A DNA stretch of 64,000 nucleotides from Arthrobacter sp. ok362. Lineage in GTDB: Bacteria > Actinomycetota > Actinomycetes > Actinomycetales > Micrococcaceae. A model generated the notes under the pieces. That model saw nothing but the letters and a program-made list of their open reading frames with translations. It did not search any database and was not told the DNA's origin. The DNA lies in the NCBI RefSeq assembly GCF_900102785.1, contig NZ_FNGC01000013.1, positions 62,001 to 126,000 on the forward strand, in the 5' to 3' direction. Of the stretch, positions 41,487 to 48,974 are shown in pieces. The translations under genes were made by a program, and so were the position numbers. Position 1 is the stretch's first letter. Each line of letters starts with the position of its first letter.

Positions 41487-41933
41487 TCAGGAGGTTTCGT
41501 CCGTTGGCAGGTCCCGGAGGAACGCGTCGAGCCGGAGCTCCAACGCCGATCGATCCTTCAGCTCGCACTCCCACACCGTGAGCACTCCCCAGCCCTCGCG
41601 TTCGAGCTGAAGCCGCTGGGCGGCGTCGCGGTTCCGGGTCCGCGTACGTTTGGTTTCCCAGAAGTCGGCATTTGCTTGGGGTGCGTGCTGCCCTACCCGG
41701 CAGTCATGGAAATGCCAGAAGCAGCCGTTGACGAAGATGACCTTGTGGCGGCCGGCGAAGACGAGATCGGGGTTGCCCGGGAGTTTGCCGCCCCTCGCCG
41801 TGCCATGCAGGCGATAACGGTATCCCTTGGCGTGCAGCAGCCTGCGGACCAGCATTTCCGGCTTGGTGTTCTTGCCCCGGATCCGGGACATGTTCCAGCT
41901 GCGCCGCTCCGGAGTCAGCTTGTCCGCCATCAT
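41487..41933 (-). CDS. vsr: Vsr-family very-short-patch mismatch endonuclease
   Basis: A 148-residue Vsr nuclease, which nicks 5' of T in T:G mismatches formed by deamination of 5-methylcytosine. MSRIRGKNTKPEMLVRRLLH, NPDLVFAG (Asp56), VNGCFWHFHDC (Cys71, His74, His76, Cys78) and VWECEL match the catalytic and zinc residues of the family. Vsr genes normally sit beside a C5-cytosine methyltransferase; none is found here. The partner instead is the methylcytosine-dependent McrBC on the other side of the small gene. The start is MM at 41933/41930 without a strong ribosome site. Confidence 0.92.
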   Translation of the reverse strand: MMADKLTPERRSWNMSRIRGKNTKPEMLVRRLLHAKGYRYRLHGTARGGKLPGNPDLVFAGRHKVIFVNGCFWHFHDCRVGQHAPQANADFWETKRTRTRNRDAAQRLQLEREGWGVLTVWECELKDRSALELRLDAFLRDLPTDETS

Positions 41934-41987
41934 TTAAGTCTAGGCGGCTGCTAAGCCGCGGCGGCTGCCGGGCCGGTCGCGGGGGCG

Positions 41988-42422
41988 TTAGATCTCCCGC
42001 TCCGGGTGTTCGCCGAACTGGAAGTGGCGTCCGCTGACCGAGGTCGGCGTAATCTCCACGTAGAAGTCCTTCAACGTTGGAACCCAGGGTTTGAGTCCGA
42101 GGGCCTCGGCCTCGGCGATATCCGCCGATTGATCAAGCACCCTTGCAGTGCCGCGCAGGACCACTGACCACGCTTCCTCGGACAGGACGCCGTCGGTTTC
42201 GAAGAGCACCTTCGAGTTGATGGTGAGCTCGGCCAGTTTGTTTCCCGGGGCGGTGCGGAGGAACAATTTCCGGCCGCTCGTCGCGTAGTTCACCGGGAAG
42301 ATGTCGGGTTCTCCGGCCACAGTGACCACGAGTCTGCCGTGTTTTGTGCTGTCAATCAGTTTCCAGGATTGCTCGTCGTCCAGCGTGAGGATGGGATCGC
42401 CGTCTTCGTGTTCGAACATCAT
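41988..42422 (-). CDS. pyridoxamine-5'-phosphate oxidase-like flavin/F420 split-barrel protein
   Basis: A 144-residue FMN-binding-split-barrel protein. LDDEQSWKLIDSTKHGRLVV, EPDIFPVNYATSGRKLFLRT and VLFETDGVLSEEAWSVVLRG follow the PNPOx-like / F420-dependent reductase pattern common in Actinobacteria. These small flavoproteins reduce or sense diverse compounds; the substrate is unknown. The start is ATG at 42422 (or 42419), with no evident ribosome site. It lies 54 bases upstream of the vsr start on the same strand. Confidence 0.8.
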   Translation of the reverse strand: MMFEHEDGDPILTLDDEQSWKLIDSTKHGRLVVTVAGEPDIFPVNYATSGRKLFLRTAPGNKLAELTINSKVLFETDGVLSEEAWSVVLRGTARVLDQSADIAEAEALGLKPWVPTLKDFYVEITPTSVSGRHFQFGEHPEREI

Positions 42423-42468
42423 GGGTTCATTGTGCTGGCGACTGTAGGCAAATCGCTAGGGGCTAAAG

Positions 42469-42530
42469 GACTCAAGACGGGTGGGGCTGCCGGATTGCGG
42501 ACTCAACACGGGTGGGGCTGCCGGTTTGCG
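42469..42530. repeat. 31-bp tandem duplication in the PNPOx / lipoprotein gap
   Basis: The unit beginning GACTCAAGACGGGTGGGG is repeated at 42469-42499 and 42500-42530 with two mismatches. It lies between the divergent PNPOx-like and lipoprotein genes, about 115 bases before the latter's ATG. Confidence 0.8.
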
Positions 42531-42644
42531 GGCCGGTGAATTCCGCCTGTGGATAATTTTGACCAGCAAAATGTGATCTCGGTTACCCTTAAGCCACTAT
42601 TGGGCTTCAGACGTCTTGATTTTCTATCGGGGGAGTAGCTGACC

Positions 42645-43301
42645 ATGACATCTCGCACTTCGCTTTCCGGTCCCTGGCGAGCCTGTGCGGTCGCTTTGGT
42701 GTCAATCTCCCTGATGTCGGCCACAGCGTGCAGCGGGGGTGGTGCCCCGCCTCCCGGATCGCCACCGGCTGATCCGCAAAGCCCGTCAGCAACTTCCACG
42801 CCGAGTGCAACTCCGACGCCCACCGCCAGCTACAAACCGGCCGACGCGACCGGCAGGGCACAGAACGTTCCCGTTCCCGAACTGCCGGAAGCTGCGAAGG
42901 CGGAGACGAAGGAAGGGCTAGAGGCGTTTGCCCGGTACTGGTTCCAACTGCTCAGCTACGGGTACGAAACCGGCGATATTTCCCGGCTTGAACCGATAAC
43001 TAGTCCGGAGTGTCGCGCCTGCGAAAGTGCGAAGGCCGTTATCTCGGGGTGGCATGAGGGCGGAAGATGGCTCGCAGGCGGCAAAGTGCAAACGCCGTCT
43101 GTCAGCACGACGTTCAAGGTTGCCCCGGACGGCAACTACCAAGTAGCGGTCCAAGCCTCCCAACAGGCGCTTTCGTACTACAACGCCGATGGCACGTTGA
43201 ACAGCACCGATCCCAAACCCGACGATACCGGCAACTTGATGCTAGCTATCTACAAGAACGGTAAGTGGTACGTAAACAACATCCAACCGATAGCTGGCTA
43301 G
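42645..43301 (+). CDS. secreted lipoprotein, DUF6318-like
   Basis: A 218-residue lipoprotein. The N-terminal hydrophobic segment ends in a lipobox (MSATAC; Cys near 29), followed by a Pro/Ser/Thr-rich linker (about 30-65) that would space the domain from the membrane. The folded part (EGLEAFARYWFQLLSYGYET, then ITSPECRACES with two Cys) resembles DUF6318 proteins of Micrococcaceae, with an NTF2-like look. ATG at 42645 follows GGGGAG. The next gene starts two bases after the stop, so the two secreted proteins are co-expressed. Function unknown. Confidence 0.75.
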   Translation: MTSRTSLSGPWRACAVALVSISLMSATACSGGGAPPPGSPPADPQSPSATSTPSATPTPTASYKPADATGRAQNVPVPELPEAAKAETKEGLEAFARYWFQLLSYGYETGDISRLEPITSPECRACESAKAVISGWHEGGRWLAGGKVQTPSVSTTFKVAPDGNYQVAVQASQQALSYYNADGTLNSTDPKPDDTGNLMLAIYKNGKWYVNNIQPIAG

Positions 43302-43303
43302 CG

Positions 43304-44245
43304 ATGAAGAGAGCGGCGTTAGCTGCGGTCGGCATCGGGCTGTTGGCTCTCTTTTGGGGTCAATCATCGATCGGCGCGCAGGGTGCAGCAGACGCTGATC
43401 AGCCGCCTGTCAAGGGAACGTGGACACCTGGCGCTGTCAAAGTGGGAGCGTGGCTTCTGGATCCGACTTCAGGAGGATTCGCCTGGTCGCCTGCGGGTCC
43501 CACCAATGCGGACCCCTTCCAATACAAATACGAACTCCAGTGCCACCTTGGCGGAGGTGACTTTGACGCCGAGTGTCTCGCCCGCGCCGTGGACTGTTCG
43601 AAGGGGCCAAACGGCAAGGCCGGCATTCCCGTGGTCTGGCTGAAAGCACCGGCGGGCGTGCCCAACCCGACTTGGTCGTTCCACTCCGGCCCAACGTGTC
43701 TCTTCGATCCCAAGCCCGAGGACTTGCTCCCCAGAATTGCCACAATGATCCAACGACAATTCCAGCAACTTCCGATATCTGCGGGAACCTCTACGGCCCA
43801 ACCCAGCCCCAACACCCTGCGCGGTGCAGAGACGAACTTCTTTGCCAGCGCCGCAGATCAGCAGTTCGACATCTCAATCCTGGCTCAGGCCGTCCACGTC
43901 ACGGCCAAGCCCGTGGAATACACGTGGAGCTATGGCGACGGCACGTCACGGGGCCCGCAAACGGCGGCGGGCGGACCGCTTCCGCAGGACCGCTGGGGCG
44001 AGAAGACCCTGACGAGCCACGTCTACGCCCAGACCGGCGACTTCCCGGTAGTTCTGACAACGCATTTCCGCGGCACCTACTCCGTGAATGGCGGACCTCC
44101 CCTTCCCATCCCGGGCCAAGGATCCTTCAGCTCGCCGCCACAGACCGTCAGCGTCTGGCGGTCGATCACCAGGAATTACGCGGACACATGCCTGCAGAAC
44201 CCCCAAGGCCAGGGCTGCCCCGGCGTCGCTCCGCCTCCCCCCTAG
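43304..44245 (+). CDS. secreted protein with PKD-like domain
   Basis: A 313-residue protein with a signal peptide (AALAAVGIGLLALFWGQSSI, cleavage probably after GAQGA). A Cys-containing region follows (LQCHLGGGDFDAECLARAVD CSK, CLFDPKPEDLL). Residues about 205-290 form a PKD-like beta domain (YTWSYGDGTSRGP; LTSHVYAQTGDFPVVLTTHF). The end is Pro-rich. ATG at 43304 is two bases after the lipoprotein stop. The paired DUF6318/PKD proteins are probably exposed on the cell surface. No enzyme motif is visible. Confidence 0.72.
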   Translation: MKRAALAAVGIGLLALFWGQSSIGAQGAADADQPPVKGTWTPGAVKVGAWLLDPTSGGFAWSPAGPTNADPFQYKYELQCHLGGGDFDAECLARAVDCSKGPNGKAGIPVVWLKAPAGVPNPTWSFHSGPTCLFDPKPEDLLPRIATMIQRQFQQLPISAGTSTAQPSPNTLRGAETNFFASAADQQFDISILAQAVHVTAKPVEYTWSYGDGTSRGPQTAAGGPLPQDRWGEKTLTSHVYAQTGDFPVVLTTHFRGTYSVNGGPPLPIPGQGSFSSPPQTVSVWRSITRNYADTCLQNPQGQGCPGVAPPPP

Positions 44246-44375
44246 TGCGTCGCTCCGCCGCGTTTTTTCGAGCTGCAGCCCACGCACTACAGTCGCTGAC
44301 TCGAACAGGCCGTGACAATCCCAGGCACGGCCACCAGACTGGAATTACGGCCCCGCTGTGAAATCCAACGACATT

Positions 44376-44408
44376 CCGTGGATGCGCCTGATCGGGCCGC
44401 ATCCACGG
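44376..44408. promoter_or_regulatory. 11-bp inverted repeat before the butanediol-type dehydrogenase gene
   Basis: CCGTGGATGCG (44376-44386) and CGCATCCACGG (44398-44408) form a perfect stem with an 11-base loop, ending 24 bases before the ATG at 44433. Flanking ATTCC and GGAAT extend the symmetry. It may be an operator or a leader hairpin. The rest of the gap from 44246 shows nothing recognisable. Confidence 0.5.
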
Positions 44409-44432
44409 CCTGGAATGCGAAGGTGAAACGCC

Positions 44433-45491
44433 ATGAAAGCAGCACGATTCCACGCCCGCGAGGATCTCCGGATCGAAGACATCCAAGAGCCGGAGCTGCG
44501 TCCGGGAACGGTGAAGATCGCCGTGGCCTGGTGCGGTATCTGCGGCACCGACCTCCACGAATTCCTCGAAGGACCCATCTTCACCCCGCCGCCCGGCCAC
44601 CCCCACACCCTCACCCACGAGGCCGCCCCGGTCACCCTCGGCCACGAGTTCTCCGGCACCGTCGAAGAAGTCGGGGAAGGGGTCAGCGGGCTGGCAGTCG
44701 GAGACAATGTTGTCGTTGAGCCGTACGTCGTCTGCAATGAATGCGGTCCCTGCCTCAGCGGACACTACAACCTGTGCACAAAGTTGGGCTTCATTGGGTT
44801 GGCGGGCGGTGGTGGCGGCCTAAGCGAGAAGGTCGTCGTCGACACCCGTTGGGTGCACCCTGTCGGCGACATTCCCTTGGACGAGGCCGCACTTATCGAA
44901 CCCCTCGCGGTGGCCTATCACGCCGTCGGCAGGAGCGGCCTCAAAGCCGGGGACGTCGCCGTCGTCGGGGGTGCGGGACCCATCGGGCTCCTGACCGCCG
45001 CGGTCCTCAAAGGCATCGGCATCACCACGATCGTCACCGAGCTGTCGGCCGCCCGCAAGGACAAGGCGGCTTCCTCCGGAGTTGCGGATCACGTTCTCGA
45101 CCCCAGTACCGACGACGTCAAGGCGCGCGTGCTGGAACTGACCAACGGCGCAGGGGCCGATGCGGCGTTTGAATGCGCAGGCGTTAATGCCGTGTTAGAC
45201 ACGATGCTCGATGTCGTGAAGCCCGCCGGCGTCGTCGTCAACGTCTCGATCTGGGGACACCCGGCCACGGTGGATATGCAGAAAGTGGTTCTGAAGGAAA
45301 TTGATCTGCGCGGCACTATCGCTTACTGCGGCGATCATAAAGCCGCCATCAAGCTCGTCCAGGAAGGAAAAGTCGACCTGAAACCCTTCATCACCGGGAG
45401 AATCGCCTTGGACGACTTGGTGGACAAAGGGTTCGACACGCTGATCAACCACAACGACACGGCGGTGAAGATCATCGTCCACCCGTCGTGA
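44433..45491 (+). CDS. zinc-dependent 2,3-butanediol dehydrogenase-like MDR enzyme
   Basis: A 352-residue medium-chain dehydrogenase. Catalytic zinc ligands are Cys37 (CGICGTD) and His71/Glu72 (LGHEFSG); the structural zinc has all four Cys (101, 104, 107, 115 in CNECGPCLSGHYNLC). The cofactor motif is VVGGAGPIG. The insertion with GPIFTPPPGHPHTLT is typical of (R,R)-butanediol dehydrogenases, which interconvert acetoin and 2,3-butanediol. ATG at 44433 follows GAAGG. The Old Yellow Enzyme gene 78 bases downstream may be in the same unit. Activity on other diols or polyols is possible. Confidence 0.87.
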   Translation: MKAARFHAREDLRIEDIQEPELRPGTVKIAVAWCGICGTDLHEFLEGPIFTPPPGHPHTLTHEAAPVTLGHEFSGTVEEVGEGVSGLAVGDNVVVEPYVVCNECGPCLSGHYNLCTKLGFIGLAGGGGGLSEKVVVDTRWVHPVGDIPLDEAALIEPLAVAYHAVGRSGLKAGDVAVVGGAGPIGLLTAAVLKGIGITTIVTELSAARKDKAASSGVADHVLDPSTDDVKARVLELTNGAGADAAFECAGVNAVLDTMLDVVKPAGVVVNVSIWGHPATVDMQKVVLKEIDLRGTIAYCGDHKAAIKLVQEGKVDLKPFITGRIALDDLVDKGFDTLINHNDTAVKIIVHPS

Positions 45492-45569
45492 TCCGAGTCT
45501 CAGATGGAATAGTCGCAAACGCTGTTCAGTTACCGCCAATGAACCAATCCATTGTGAAAGGAACTGCGC

Positions 45570-46640
45570 ATGCTGTTTTCCCCGATGACCCTCGGCGAGC
45601 TGGAACTACCCAACCGACTCGTGATGGCGCCGCTTACCCGCGTACGCTCGGGCAACGAAGGAATCCCCGGCCCGCTGGTGGTCGAACACTACCGTCAGCG
45701 CGCCTCGCTCGGCCTGATCGTCAGTGAGGGCACGTACCCCAGCCACGCAGGCCGAGGCTTCCCGGGCCAGCCCGGGCTCGTGACCGACGAGCAGCTCGCG
45801 GGCTGGGCCAACGTTACAGCCGCCGTGCACGCTGAGGGCGGCCGGATCTTCGCCCAGGTCATGCACGCCGGCCGGGTCACCCACGAGGACACCACCGGTG
45901 GCTATGAAGTGGTCGCGCCCAGTGCCATTGCCATCGACGGCGAGACCCGCACGTACGAGGGCAAGAAGGCGTTCCCCGTACCGCACGCCCTGACCGCCGA
46001 GGAACTGCCGGGCATCGTCGAGGAATTCGTGACGGCCTCCCGCAAGGCGGTAGAGGCAGGTTTCGACGGCGTCGAACTTCACTCGGCCAACGGTTACCTG
46101 CTGCACGAGTTCCTCACTCCGGCCGCCAACCAGCGCGACGACGTCTACGGCGGCTCCCCGGAGAACCGGGCGCGTTTCGTGATCGAAGTTACCCAGGCCG
46201 TGGTGGACGCCATTGGCGCGGACCGCGTCGGCATCCGCATCTCCCCGGAGCACAATGTCCAGGGTGCCCTCGAACTCGACGCAGCGGACGTCCGGGCCAC
46301 CTACGGCCACCTCGTGGACGCCCTGGCTCCGCTGAAGCTGGCCTACCTCAGCGTCCTGCACAAGGACCCCGCCAGCGAATTGGTCCAGGACCTGCGCGCA
46401 CGCTTCAACGGAACGTTCCTGGTCAACACCGGCTTCGGCATCGTCACCACGCGCGACGAGGCGACCGCCCTGGTCGCAGACGGCCACGCTGACGCCGTCG
46501 TCGTCGGACGTCCCGCCATCGCCAACCCGGACCTGGTCCGCCGCTGGCGCGAGGGCCTGCCGGTCAACGAGGCGAATCCGGCCACGTTCTACACCGACGG
46601 CGCCGAGGGCTACACGGACTACCCGGCCTACCAGAACTAG
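45570..46640 (+). CDS. Old Yellow Enzyme family alkene reductase (NADH:flavin oxidoreductase)
   Basis: A 356-residue FMN-dependent TIM barrel of the NemA/OYE type that reduces activated C=C bonds or nitro compounds. LFSPMTLGELELPNRLVMAP starts the barrel; LHSANGYLLHEFLTP supplies the substrate-binding pair (His171, Asn174), and QRDDVYGGSPENRARF is the family signature. ATG at 45570 follows GAAAGGAA. It sits downstream of the butanediol-type dehydrogenase. A long perfect hairpin follows the stop. Confidence 0.9.
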   Translation: MLFSPMTLGELELPNRLVMAPLTRVRSGNEGIPGPLVVEHYRQRASLGLIVSEGTYPSHAGRGFPGQPGLVTDEQLAGWANVTAAVHAEGGRIFAQVMHAGRVTHEDTTGGYEVVAPSAIAIDGETRTYEGKKAFPVPHALTAEELPGIVEEFVTASRKAVEAGFDGVELHSANGYLLHEFLTPAANQRDDVYGGSPENRARFVIEVTQAVVDAIGADRVGIRISPEHNVQGALELDAADVRATYGHLVDALAPLKLAYLSVLHKDPASELVQDLRARFNGTFLVNTGFGIVTTRDEATALVADGHADAVVVGRPAIANPDLVRRWREGLPVNEANPATFYTDGAEGYTDYPAYQN

Positions 46641-46656
46641 CGCAGGGGCGGCACCT

Positions 46657-46739
46657 CCACCGCTGGACATGTCCAGCGGTGGCAACAAAGAGTGGGCAGA
46701 ACACCGTTCTGCCCACTCTTTGCATTAAAGAATGGGCAT
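46657..46739. repeat. composite palindromic element / terminator after the OYE gene
   Basis: A 26-bp perfect palindrome (46657-46682; half CCACCGCTGGACA) is followed by a 17-bp perfect stem (CAAAGAGTGGGCAGAAC at 46686-46702 with its complement at 46706-46722, 3-base loop), then AATGGGCATG. Motifs and order (GGACATGTCC, AGTGGGCA, TGCCCACT, TGGGCATGTCC) match the repeat array at 57.9-58.2 kb, so it is a single copy of the same family and also a likely terminator. Confidence 0.75.
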
Positions 46740-46746
46740 GTCCCCG

Positions 46747-46756
46747 TCCTATAGGA
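46747..46756. promoter_or_regulatory. TCCTATAGGA palindrome before the GntR/FCD gene (module B operator 1)
   Basis: A perfect 10-bp palindrome eight bases before the ATG. The internal TATAGG may be the -10 box, so transcription would begin near the start codon, consistent with the lack of a ribosome site (leaderless) and with autoregulation. The same motif recurs at 47570 and 50208. Confidence 0.6.
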
Positions 46757-46763
46757 TCTGAAC

Positions 46764-47474
46764 ATGCAACTAGCTTCCTCCGGGAGTCGCCCTGAGGGCC
46801 ACTACGCGGGCCGTCCCGTCAGCCGCCAGGTCCTCGCCGACCACGTCTACGAAGAGCTTCTGGCGTCGCTGATGGACGGACGGCTCGAGCCCGGGGCCGC
46901 CGTGAGCATCGATGGAACGGCCCGCGAGCTCGATGTTTCCCCCACGCCGGTGCGCGAAGCGCTTGCCCGGCTCGAACACACCGGAATGGTTCGCCGCGTC
47001 GCGCTCAAAGGCTACCGGGTTGCGCCGATGTTCACCCAGGAGGACTTCGCCGAACTCATGGAAGCGCGGCTTGCCATCGAGCCCGTGAATGCCCGTTTGG
47101 CGTGCGCCCGGCAGACGCCGGCGCACCATGCCGAGCTGGTCAGGGCCGTCGCGGACCTCAAGAAGGCGCCGCGGGGCCCGTCGTTTGCCGAATACCGCGA
47201 CTATCTGGAAGCCGATGAGCGCTTCCACCGGTTGATCGCGGAGCAGACCGGCAACCAGTTCATGGTGGCCGCCTATGCCGCCCTCGGCGGGCAGGTCCAG
47301 CGTTTCCGCCTGTTCGGCGGCGTGGGCATCACGGACGCGGAACAGGCGATCGCCGAGCACCAAGCGGTCCTGGACGCGCTTTCCTCGGGCGATCCGGAGA
47401 AGGCCGCAGCCGCCATGGCCGAGCACGTGCAGAAGGTGCGCGGCCGCGCCATCGCGGACGCTCCCGCAGAATAA
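46764..47474 (+). CDS. GntR-family regulator with FCD domain (module B)
   Basis: A 236-residue FadR-subfamily regulator. The HTH (VLADHVYEELLASLMDGRLE; LDVSPTPVREALARLEHTGM) lies at about 25-90. The FCD domain (FAELMEARLAIEPVNARLAC; EADERFHRLIAEQTGNQFMV; HQAVLDALSSGDPEKAAAAM) completes it. It probably binds the TCCTATAGGA palindromes before itself, the MFS gene and the TIM-barrel gene, and so controls the tetritol-like cluster that follows on the same strand. The effector is likely a sugar acid or tetrulose phosphate. The gap to the next gene includes small hairpins near 47479-47511. Confidence 0.88.
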   Translation: MQLASSGSRPEGHYAGRPVSRQVLADHVYEELLASLMDGRLEPGAAVSIDGTARELDVSPTPVREALARLEHTGMVRRVALKGYRVAPMFTQEDFAELMEARLAIEPVNARLACARQTPAHHAELVRAVADLKKAPRGPSFAEYRDYLEADERFHRLIAEQTGNQFMVAAYAALGGQVQRFRLFGGVGITDAEQAIAEHQAVLDALSSGDPEKAAAAMAEHVQKVRGRAIADAPAE

Positions 47475-47561
47475 GTCTCCCTCCGGAGGGCAGCCGCCTG
47501 CTTCCGCAGGCAGCCGCAGCGGACCCCGCAATAACTTTTTTGTGACCCTCTTCACAATTCG

Positions 47562-47587
47562 ATCGAAGAGCCTATAGGATCTTCGAT
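47562..47587. promoter_or_regulatory. 26-bp palindrome over the MFS promoter (module B operator 2)
   Basis: ATCGAAGA (47562-47569), G, CCTATAGG (47571-47578), A, TCTTCGAT (47580-47587) form a 26-bp palindrome with one unpaired centre-flank position. TTCACA (47551-47556) and TATAGG (47573-47578), 16 bases apart, form a plausible promoter fully covered by the palindrome. Confidence 0.65.
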
Positions 47588-47633
47588 TGTGACGGCTACG
47601 GTGCCGGCATTGGGAGTCACGAGGGAGTGAAGA

Positions 47634-48974
47634 GTGCAAACAGAAACTTTGGCCGCAGGGCCCAAGGAATCCGCAACACGCCGCACCATTAAGAATCTGC
47701 GCTGGTGGATCCTCGGCTGGGCGCTAGCCGCCGGCATCATCAACTACATGGACCGGAGCGCGATCTCCATTGCCGCGCCGCAACTGATCAAAGACTTCGG
47801 CATGACCCGGACGGACATTGGCCTCCTGGGCACCGTCTTCTCCTGGACCTACGCATTTGCCCAGCTGCCCGCCGGCTGGCTTGTGGACAAGCTTGGCGCC
47901 CGCCGGATGTACTTCCTGGCAATCGCGGGCTGGAGCATCGCGACGGCGCTGATGGCCATCGGCGGCAAGATGTGGCAGTTCATCACGTTCCGCTTCCTGC
48001 TCGGCGTCGCCGAAGCCCCCAACGGGCCGGCATCGGCCAAGCTCACCGCTGACTGGTTCCCCCGGGCCGAACGCGGGCAGGCCACCGCCATCTGGGACAG
48101 CGGTTCCAAATGGGGACCGGCCATCGCCCCGCCCATCCTGACCGCCATCATGCTCGCCTTCGGCTGGCAGGCCATCTTCCTCTTCCTCGGCGTCGCGGGC
48201 CTCGTGCTGGCCCTGGCCTTCTTCCTGTACTACCGCGCCCCCGAAGAGCACAAGCGCATCAGCGCGAAGGAACTGGACTACATCGAAAGCCAGCGCACCA
48301 CCCAGCTGCTGACGGCCAAGAAAGTCTCCTGGCTCGGACTCTTCAAGCACCGCCAAATCTGGGGCATGATGGCCGGCTTCTTCTGCGTCATTTGGATCTG
48401 GAACATCTTCATCGTCTTCCTGCCGCTCTACCTGCAGGAAGAACGCGGTGCCAGCATCGCCAGCTCCGGCTGGCTCGCGGCTGTCCCGTACCTCGGCGCA
48501 GCCATCCTCGGAATCACCGGCGGCTGGGTCATGACGCGCTACTCCAAGAAGGCGGGCCGCGATCCGCTGCTGGCCAAGCGCCACGTGATGTCCGTCGCCG
48601 CCATCACCGCCGGCATCCTCATCTGCCTCATCCCGTTCGTGGATTCCCTCCCGCTCGCCATCGGTGTCATGACCGTGGCGCTGGGCTTCGTTGCCACCAT
48701 GCAGGCAGCCGCCTGGGCCATGCCCGGCGACATCGTGGACAACTCCCAGGTTGCCTCGGTCGGTGCCATCCAGAACTTCGGCGGCTACTTCGGCGGCGCC
48801 TTTGCTCCGCTGCTGACCGGCGTGATCGCCGACGCCACCGGTTCCTACGCGCCGTCGTTCGTCATCGGCGGCATCATCGCGGCCCTTGCCGCCGTGGCTT
48901 ACACCGTGCTGGTCCGCGAACCCATCAAGGACAAGACCGCAGTAATGCAGACAGAAAGCCGAACCGACGCATGA
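47634..48974 (+). CDS. MFS transporter, ACS family (hexuronate/glucarate-type), module B
   Basis: A 446-residue 12-helix symporter. INYMDRSAISIAAPQLIKDF, then FSWTYAFAQLPAGWLVDKLGARR and FRFLLGVAEAPNGPASAKLT are typical of sugar-acid carriers of the ExuT/GudP type. GTG at 47634 follows GGGAG. The stop overlaps the hydroxyacid dehydrogenase ATG by ATGA. As the first enzyme-coding unit under the TATAGG operator it is the probable uptake system for the cluster's substrate; a second ACS carrier lies at 55677. Confidence 0.87.
   Translation: MQTETLAAGPKESATRRTIKNLRWWILGWALAAGIINYMDRSAISIAAPQLIKDFGMTRTDIGLLGTVFSWTYAFAQLPAGWLVDKLGARRMYFLAIAGWSIATALMAIGGKMWQFITFRFLLGVAEAPNGPASAKLTADWFPRAERGQATAIWDSGSKWGPAIAPPILTAIMLAFGWQAIFLFLGVAGLVLALAFFLYYRAPEEHKRISAKELDYIESQRTTQLLTAKKVSWLGLFKHRQIWGMMAGFFCVIWIWNIFIVFLPLYLQEERGASIASSGWLAAVPYLGAAILGITGGWVMTRYSKKAGRDPLLAKRHVMSVAAITAGILICLIPFVDSLPLAIGVMTVALGFVATMQAAAWAMPGDIVDNSQVASVGAIQNFGGYFGGAFAPLLTGVIADATGSYAPSFVIGGIIAALAAVAYTVLVREPIKDKTAVMQTESRTDA

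Noticed and set aside
41487..41933. Vsr as part of a Dcm-type restriction-modification unit
   Set aside because: No C5-cytosine methyltransferase motif (PCQ, ENV) was found on either strand nearby.
48110..48970. Upstream in-frame extension of the hydroxyacid dehydrogenase to 685 codons
   Set aside because: That stretch is an out-of-frame reading of the MFS gene; the ATGA overlap at 48971 is the natural start.
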